Below are positions 57,993 through 64,000 of a stretch of DNA of 64,000 nucleotides, piece after piece (position 1 is the first letter of the stretch; every line of letters starts with the position of its first letter). Origin of the DNA: Colletes latitarsis (lineage: Eukaryota; Arthropoda; Insecta; Hymenoptera; Colletidae); NCBI RefSeq assembly GCF_051014445.1, contig NC_135137.1:26909501-26973500 (forward strand), in the 5' to 3' direction. Under the pieces are notes generated by a model. That model worked only from the letters and a program-made list of their open reading frames with translations, was not told the DNA's origin and did no database searches. Made by a program: the position numbers and the translations under genes.

Positions 57993-58207
57993 CCCCTTAA
58001 CGCTCATGTTCAAGTCTGACTGCTTTGAAAAATGATATTTGTTTAATTTAACGGTTTAAGGGATGACAATATTTGTTTTTCTTCAAATTGTACGTTAGAT
58101 AAAACATTGTAATTAAGAGAAACAGCATTTTTATATAGCTTAGAAACAAGCCCAATAAAGAAGACTGATTATTCTTGGTCAACCCGAAAAATATGAGTGT
58201 TAAAGGG
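57993..58207 (-). mobile_element. TTAA-flanked MITE (piggyBac-type), copy 2
   Basis: Starts CCCCTTAACGCTCATG, ends ATGAGTGTTAAAGGG, with TTAA at 57989-57992 and 58208-58211. The interior matches the copy at 22285-22490 in reverse orientation (for example GTCTGACTGCTTTGAAAAAT against ATTTTTCAAAGCAGTCAGAC). Confidence 0.87.
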
Positions 58208-58233
58208 TTAATAAAAAAAAAAATATATATATA

Positions 58234-59059
58234 CAGTATTCGGCCACCCTTGGGAAAAATTTTAATGTGGGATTCTAGAGGCCAAAATAAGACGAAAATC
58301 AAGAATACTAATTTGTTGATGGAGGCTTCGTTAAAAAGTTATTAACGTTTAAAGTTCCGCTCGTACTGAATTTTTTTCTCGAAAATGCGCAAGATTCCGG
58401 GGATATGTCTATTCATCAAAAATGATTGTATTGACCCCCACAACCGAAAATAATTTTTCCAGAACGATTTGAAATTTTTTTTTTCTGTTGAAAAATTTCA
58501 CACCTCGAATTTTTTTCTAGAAAGTGGGTAGGATTTCGAGGGTATGTGTAATAACCAAAAATGATTGTAATTGACCCCCGCAACCGACAATAATTTTTCC
58601 AGAACGATTTGAAATTTTTTTCTTTCGTCGAAAAATTGAGGCATCTAATTAGATTTTCGGTAAAGAATTTTTTTCTCGAGAGTGCGTAGGAATTCGAGGG
58701 TATGTGTAATAACCAAAAATGATGGTAATTGACCCCTGCAACTGACAATAATTTTTCCAGAACGATTTGAAATTTTTTTTTTCGTCGAAAAATTGAGGCA
58801 CCTAATTAGATTTTCGGTAAAGAATTTTTTTCTCGAGAGTGCGTAGGATTTCGAGGGTATGTGTAATAACCAAAAATGATGGTAATTGACCCCTGCAACC
58901 AAAAATAATTTTTCCAGAACGACTTGAAATTTTTTTAATTTAATTGTTAATAACTTTTTAACGAAGCTTCCATCAACAAATTGGTATTCTTGACTTTCGT
59001 CTTATTTTGGCCTCGAGAATTTCCCATTAAAATTTTTCCAGGGGTGGCTGAACACCCTG
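58234..59059 (-). mobile_element. CAGGGTG-family element, copy 11 (complete, short modules only)
   Basis: CAGTATTCGGCCACCCTTGG to GAACACCCTG, TA on both sides. The interior consists of four tandem short modules (each with TTTTTCTCGA, a GGATTTCGAGGGTATGTGTA-like phrase and AATAATTTTTCCAGAACGAT) and no long module. It begins about 23 bp after the piggyBac-type MITE. Confidence 0.92.
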
Positions 59060-59489
59060 TATAATGAACTACTGTCTGCGAGAAGGCGCCTAGGAAAAGC
59101 TCTAGGAAAATGGGGAGCCGGTTGGCCTTGGAGACGCCTATATTTTGACTCACCCCTACAGTACTAAATTCTAACGCTATCACCATACTAAATCTCTTTA
59201 CAATCGAGTATTACTTTTTCAACGACACGAACAATTTTCTGTAGGAAATTGTTCCCTATAAACAGTTACAAAAAAGCTCCTGTCTATTTACTTAATCGTT
59301 ATCATTTAAAGTAAACGTTCCAAGAAACTCTCTGTAAAGCCTACGTCATCCTAGCCTTTCCAACATAAATCATGCGTCGAAGTGTAATCCTTCAGACCTT
59401 GCCTTGTTGTATCACCCCAACCTTTACTCTAACAACGTTCGAAACCACTATAAAACAGTTTCACATAGCAACCGATACTATCATGTACA

Positions 59490-59700
59490 TACGAGGGTCA
59501 TTTGAAAAGTTCGAGGCTTAAAAACAAAAACTTACTATTTTGAGTATTACTTTTATTTTTCAATGTAATCTCTTGTAAGTCAGATGAAGTACATTGGGGG
59601 AGTTGATTCATGTAATAAAGAAAATGATAAACAGTTTTATGTGAAATTGAAACGTACAACTCAAAAATAGTTGATTTCAATGTAAACATACTAGAATATT
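59490..59700 (-). mobile_element. mariner element end fragment
   Basis: TACGAGGGTCATTTGAAAAG followed by an AT-rich lead and TTTTTCAATGTAATCTC is the form of one end of many insect mariner elements, where the end of the transposase gene reads into the TIR. On the minus strand the sequence before the TIR reads LPQCTSSDLQEITLKNK, loosely like the mariner C-terminal W.KCI...GDY.E block. Only this end is present; no catalytic domain is recognised. Confidence 0.5.
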
Positions 59701-60184
59701 GAATTAATCGGAGATTTTAAAAACCGTGTCTAAATCAACAGGTACTAGAATTTTACAGCTTGTTCTCAATGATCTTAGAACTAGTATTAATGAAAATACT
59801 TTGGAAAATATATTATATACATTCCCCTCTTAATGCAAGATTACAATAAAATTACTCAAAAATCACGATTCTTTTCAATTCCTTAAGTAATGCTAAGTAA
59901 AAAATAGTCTAAACTTTTATATCTTACTTGAAAATATCTCCTAAGAAATAAATGTTCCTTTTATCAATGAAATATAAAATAACTGTTAAAATTGAAATTT
60001 TCCAACAGAATTAAATTATTAATGTAAGAGTTAACTTAAAACAGAAAAAGAAAGAATTTAGGAGTTAAAGACTTACTAAATTATTTGTACTTATAAAAGT
60101 TTATAATTTCACTGAAGCCCTGTCTATTTCTCGGCTGGAAGTAAAATGGCTTTTTTACTCAAGTTACATATAAAACAAATGATA
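59701..60184. other. AT-rich stretch with no recognisable gene
   Basis: I see nothing supportable here. Confidence 0.4.
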
Positions 60185-60300
60185 TTTCAAGATAGTAAAC
60201 AAAACTTATAGTATCATCATTAGTGGGTGAGACTAATAACTTTCCAAACGAATCTCGTACTAAAATTTTGTACTCGCAATTTTTCTGTCATAAATAAAAT
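60185..60300 (-). repeat. Inverted repeat pair H, right member
   Basis: Reverse complement of 57470-57585 with scattered differences (GTTATTAGTCTCACCCAC against GTTCGCAGTCTCATCCAC). Similarity stops at both ends of the ~115 bp. Confidence 0.85.
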
Positions 60301-61344
60301 TCTGTACTTCTGTAATTAATTATTAAAGGTAATTTTTTTAGAGCATCGATCCACGGCTGAATCAGCTCAGAATGAAAAATCCATTTTCCACTGTTTGTGC
60401 AAATTTAATAAATGTATTCGATAAATACGATACCAGGTTTCTCAAATGAATTACAATTTTGCGGAAGAATGTTCACCAATGTTTAATAATAGAAAAAGAA
60501 ACAAAGCGTTAATGCATTCACTGCAACAATTCACCTTCGTGCGATAAATTTCGAAAGAGATTTGCAAACAAAGCTCGACACCGCAATAAGCTGTATCTCA
60601 ACAATGGAATTTGTATCTCGCGATTCATCTGTGTACGAACAAAACTCTTCAAGGAACTCAGTCATTGCACACTGATACGTGGTTATAGAGAAAAGATTTA
60701 CGCGCGACAGTTACTGCATCACCTTCGGATGATAACGTTTCATTTGTAAACAAAAAAATATAATAAAGATAAAGTTGGTCATTCAAAACATATGATATAC
60801 GGATCGGTGCGGATAAGTTGCATACAAAGAACTGTAAGACGATGTACTGCACGGGGATTACGTTTGAAAGATTAACTGATAGAGCTTTCCTAGTGTTAAA
60901 ACTTAAAAATGGATGTTTCGTGTGTGTTAGAATCCAATAGAAGGGCGACCAGTTACATCTAATCTACCCTAGAAGATACATGCTGCTATACATATACCTG
61001 ACTGGATAGGTGGAGCTCGTATCTATGTACCTCGTAAAGATATATTGGAAGCTTTTACCTTTAAAACAACCAGTTGCATTCTTACTAGCAGACTAAAAAC
61101 TTGAGTTTTAGATACTAAGAGCCAAACAGATGCTTCAAGGTTCCTTGAGACTTCGCGATAATGAACGAGTTGCATTCGAAACTTAAACCAATTATCGAAT
61201 TACAACTCTTTGTATTTAAATATTATCAGTCATTTTCAGTTCATATTCGTAACTGAACAACTATATGAAAAAGGTGAGGTGGCGAATTTAATTGAAATCG
61301 TACAAAATCTTGGTTGTAAGTCGAATGCATCATCATTCCACGCC
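60301..61344. other. Stretch with no recognisable gene
   Basis: Mixed AT-rich DNA with no shared repeat. A frame at 61210-61428 runs into the tandem repeat that follows and has no motif. Confidence 0.4.
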
Positions 61345-61815
61345 AAATGGATCACTTTTTCCTTGATTCCTGGGATTTTGTTCAAAATTGAATATGATGT
61401 AGTCCATGCAATATTAGGGGTAGTTTAAGTCATCATTTTGCTGGTTTCGAATTTGTTTAAAAAATACAGGCTTCTAAAATTTACAATTCTTGTGAAAATA
61501 GATTGTATTTTTCAACGATGCCTGGGATTTCGTTCATAATTGAATATGATGTAGTCCATGCAATATTAGAGGTAGTTTAAGTCATCATTTTGATGGTTTC
61601 GAATTTGTTTAAAAAATACAGGCTTCTAAAATTTACGATTCTTGTGAAAATGGATTATATTTTTCCTCGATGTTTGGGATTTCGTTCAAAATTGAATATG
61701 ATGTAGTCTATGAGATATTAGGTGTAGTTTAAGTCATCATTTTTCTAGTTTCGAATCTGTTTAAAAAATACAGGCTTCCAAAATTTACGATTCTTGTGAA
61801 AATGTATTGTACTTA
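61345..61815. repeat. ~151-bp tandem repeat, three units
   Basis: CCTGGGATTTTGTTCAAAAT, or a variant, recurs at 61369, 61521 and 61672. Units share TTGAATATGATGTAGTCCAT, GTTTAAGTCATCATTTT and TTAAAAAATACAGGCTTC. Confidence 0.93.
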
Positions 61816-63150
61816 GGAATTTTTATCTCGTAAACTGTTTATCGTATTGAGATGCTTTTTCTTAGTTTTATTTAGAAAGGGGTAGCCAACCTAAATAAAT
61901 TTTGTTCTGAATGATCAATCAATTTCTGATCACCTTTACGTCATGTCAAATTTTCTCACTGTTTAATAACACATTAATTGCCATGATGGTCAATAAGTGG
62001 CTCTTCAAACTTACAACGTTTCTTTAAAATACTTCCAATGAAATCTAGTACTTGTAAACCTTTAGATAACTTGACTGCTGTGTACGAGAAGTACACTCGA
62101 ATCTAAAATCTAGAAATCTTTGCTTTTGATCGATTATTTGTAGTATATTTTTATATTTATGAATTAAACTTTAACGTTTAATGTCGATACAGTAGGAGAA
62201 CTATTATGTGCTTCCTTTGACAATATCTTTTCTATTATATAACTCTTCTAAGCAGTGAAAATTAGATAGAAAGTTGTACCCAATCATTAGAGATTAAAAC
62301 CGTATCGTGCTTGAGGAGTTAACTATTAAATATATGTTATTAATGGCCTTAAGCAGCCAATTGATTTTCCGTTAAATGTAATAGCACAAGGTTTTGCATT
62401 TCTATGTTAGTATAATTATATAGGTAACGTCTTAGAAATCTTGTATAAACTCTTACGACTTTCAAACGAGTTATGTGAAAGCAAAAATGTTAAAAAATAT
62501 AGGCACATGTGCCGATTGTGGACATTAAGCTTTAATTCATAAACACAAAAGTAAATTCCAATGTTCAATCTCTAGCAAAGATTTCGTGGGTCAATATAGA
62601 GTACTAACCTATTGTTTAAATGATTAAAGGCAGTATGGTATGAAGCAACTTCCAATTAAATTTTATTTTATAAACAAAAGCAGTATATCCGAGCAGGATC
62701 AAAATCCTAATCGAGTAGATTCGAAACTTTTATGTACATCTTACAACAAATATCTTACCAAAAATATATATCCTATTGTTCAATTACTTGTGAACAATTT
62801 TAGAATTTGTAAAAAGTGTTGATTCTCTTGGACATCGAACTATTTGCAACTATATTTTCGATTTTGGTAAGTACCTTCTAGAGTACGAAAGTTCATACAA
62901 ACCAAATATAGTATGGAGCTTGGATGTTTAGTTTTAGAAAGGATGCAAGTCCTTTTCACCGGAACTTTTAACGCAGCCTTAGTAGCACCTGTGACTATAA
63001 ACGTGATCTACAAAAAGTGCAATTTATTAGCTAGAGAGGAGCATCATCTTGTCCAATAGACACTCAAGTAAGGTGTACACAAGCATCGTTACACGACAAA
63101 GTACTCTTAGTACACCCCAAAACTATACATATGAGCTCTACGATGCACTC
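61816..63150. other. AT-rich stretch with no recognisable gene
   Basis: No shared repeat or coding pattern seen. A 60-codon frame at 62640-62822 has no motif. Confidence 0.4.
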
Positions 63151-63159
63151 GACAAATAG

Positions 63160-63216
63160 AGTAATCCCTCTCTAATGTGCGCTGACGCGGTTCCGCAACG
63201 CGAACGTTATCAAGGG
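63160..63216. repeat. Hairpin terminus of the CAGTGATCC family
   Basis: CCCTCTCTAATGTGCGC (from 63166) pairs with GCGAACGTTATCAAGGG (63200-63216) with a few mismatches, the same architecture as 9510-9561. A piggyBac-type MITE follows within 10 bp. Confidence 0.65.
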
Positions 63217-63228
63217 AGGCACTATTAA

Positions 63229-63466
63229 CCCCTTAACGTACGATTTAATGTAATTTTTCAAATGTATACTATTTAATTTTGTTTAAATTTGTTCGTGCAA
63301 GGAATGGCCGCGAAAAAGAATAGATTTGTTTTACGAATATCTCGTGAATGTTAAAATGTGTTGATTCTAGTATATAAGACTTAATGACGAATGAGTAGCT
63401 TTATGATTGTAAAACTTGACATCAAGAACTTGTCACGAATTAGACTCGTCATTGTACGGTAAGGGA
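63229..63466 (+). mobile_element. TTAA-flanked MITE (piggyBac-type), copy 3, divergent
   Basis: CCCCTTAACGTACGATTTAA at the left and ATTGTACGGTAAGGGA at the right, with TTAA at 63225-63228 and 63467-63470. The interior differs from the copies at 22285 and 57993, so it is another family with similar ends. Confidence 0.75.
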
Positions 63467-63625
63467 TTAATCCTTAGGAGGATTATTGGGGCTGCTGCGG
63501 CCCTCCGCAAATTTAAACTAATAATAGTTTAATATATTTCAATGTAATTATTTAAAAATTTATGTAATTCTCCATTAATTCATTATTTTGTAAATGCTTT
63601 AAGGGGGGAAACCACTGTGATGAAT

Positions 63626-64000
63626 GAACGATTTGAAATTTTTTAATTTCGCCCGAAAAATTTCAGCACCTACCCCCTGTCGATTTTTAGTAATTTTGTT
63701 TGACACTCTACAGGAAAGTTGTTTAATACTTTTTTGTAGGTATCCATGAACTCTACTTCCCCCAAAAATTTCAATAAAATATATTCACTATTGTAGGAAT
63801 TATGGTCCTTTAAAAATTAGACCATTTCTTATGGGGGTTTTTCACTTTACGGGGTTAAAGAACAATTTTTCAAACGTTCCTGGAATTTCCATATATTCTT
63901 CACCAAAATACGCGTTGTTTGCATTTTGAAACATTAAAATTCACCAATCCGTTCAGAAGTTATGATGTTTTAAATATTCAGGGCAATATTTCTAACCTCA
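63626..64000 (-). mobile_element. CAGGGTG-family element, copy 12 (left end missing, runs off the window)
   Basis: Begins in a short module (GAACGATTTGAAATTTTTTA) and continues through a long module with family landmarks TTGTTTAATACTTTTTTGTA, CTATTGTAGGAATTATGG and CCAATCCGTTCAGAAGTTAT up to the window end. The family open frame is broken by a stop. Confidence 0.88.

Noticed and set aside
58416..58902. Frames of 85 and 110 codons with repeated text
   Set aside because: They read across tandem short modules of CAGGGTG copy 11; the repetition of the peptide mirrors the DNA modules.

Overview
The window looks like AT-rich nuclear DNA of an insect. The terminal-inverted-repeat families, the degenerate Tc1, pogo and mariner transposases and the absence of any operon or bacterial gene all fit this; Hymenoptera is my best guess, but that is inference. 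No host gene can be named. The sequence is almost entirely non-coding, intergenic or intronic, and heavily colonised by class II elements. The best candidates for host coding sequence are an 85-residue single-pass membrane protein (53633-53890, minus strand, with codon use much more GC-rich than its surroundings), a GC-rich open frame at 39859-40194 (minus) cut by a Tc1 insertion, and a weaker open frame at 19483-19776. GC-rich islands at about 13330-13720, 34900-35360 and 48180-49140 may be promoters or exons. || The dominant feature is one unclassified family that I call the CAGGGTG family: twelve copies or fragments, at about 59-814, 6879-7775, 9723-11426, 26781-26955, 32958-33345, 35457-36305, 43326-44491, 46558-46931, 50309-51028, 54084-55855, 58234-59059 and 63626-64000. 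Copies start CAGGGTGTTCGGCC, end with the reverse complement, have terminal inverted repeats of about 110 bp, and contain a variable number of two internal modules: a short unit of about 110-130 bp, and a long unit of about 400 bp that carries a recurring short open frame. Complete copies range from 374 to 1704 bp. For two copies an empty target site is present elsewhere in the same window. One comparison resolves a 2-bp TA target duplication, which points to mobilisation by Tc1/mariner-type machinery. || Layout. 1-9500: two CAGGGTG copies, a degenerate ~70-bp tandem repeat, otherwise featureless. 9500-13200: a dispersed hairpin-bearing repeat split by a CAGGGTG copy, then a hAT-like foldback. 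13300-16620: GC-rich island, possible solo LTR, small TIR element, Tc1 pseudogene. 17170-19520: palindromic element running into a ~161-bp satellite. 20700-23000: nested direct and dispersed repeats and a TTAA-flanked (piggyBac-type) MITE. 24230-25440: pogo-type transposase pseudogene. 27400-30060: tandem triplication of 368 bp and a large foldback. 36737-39880: complete but dead Tc1 element with TA duplication, carrying four ~211-bp tandem units in ABAB order. 46217-50308: two gag-only LTR retrotransposons in inverted orientation around a GC-rich spacer, each hit by a CAGGGTG element. 53600-54000: candidate small gene. 56660-57330: unrecognised decayed coding-like sequence. 57470-60300: 115-bp inverted repeat pair enclosing three further elements. 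61345-61815: 151-bp tandem repeat. 63160-64000: hairpin, piggyBac-type MITE and a CAGGGTG fragment running off the end. || The genes do not form a pathway. What the window shows is a history of nested transposition, readable because several insertions can be compared with their own empty sites.
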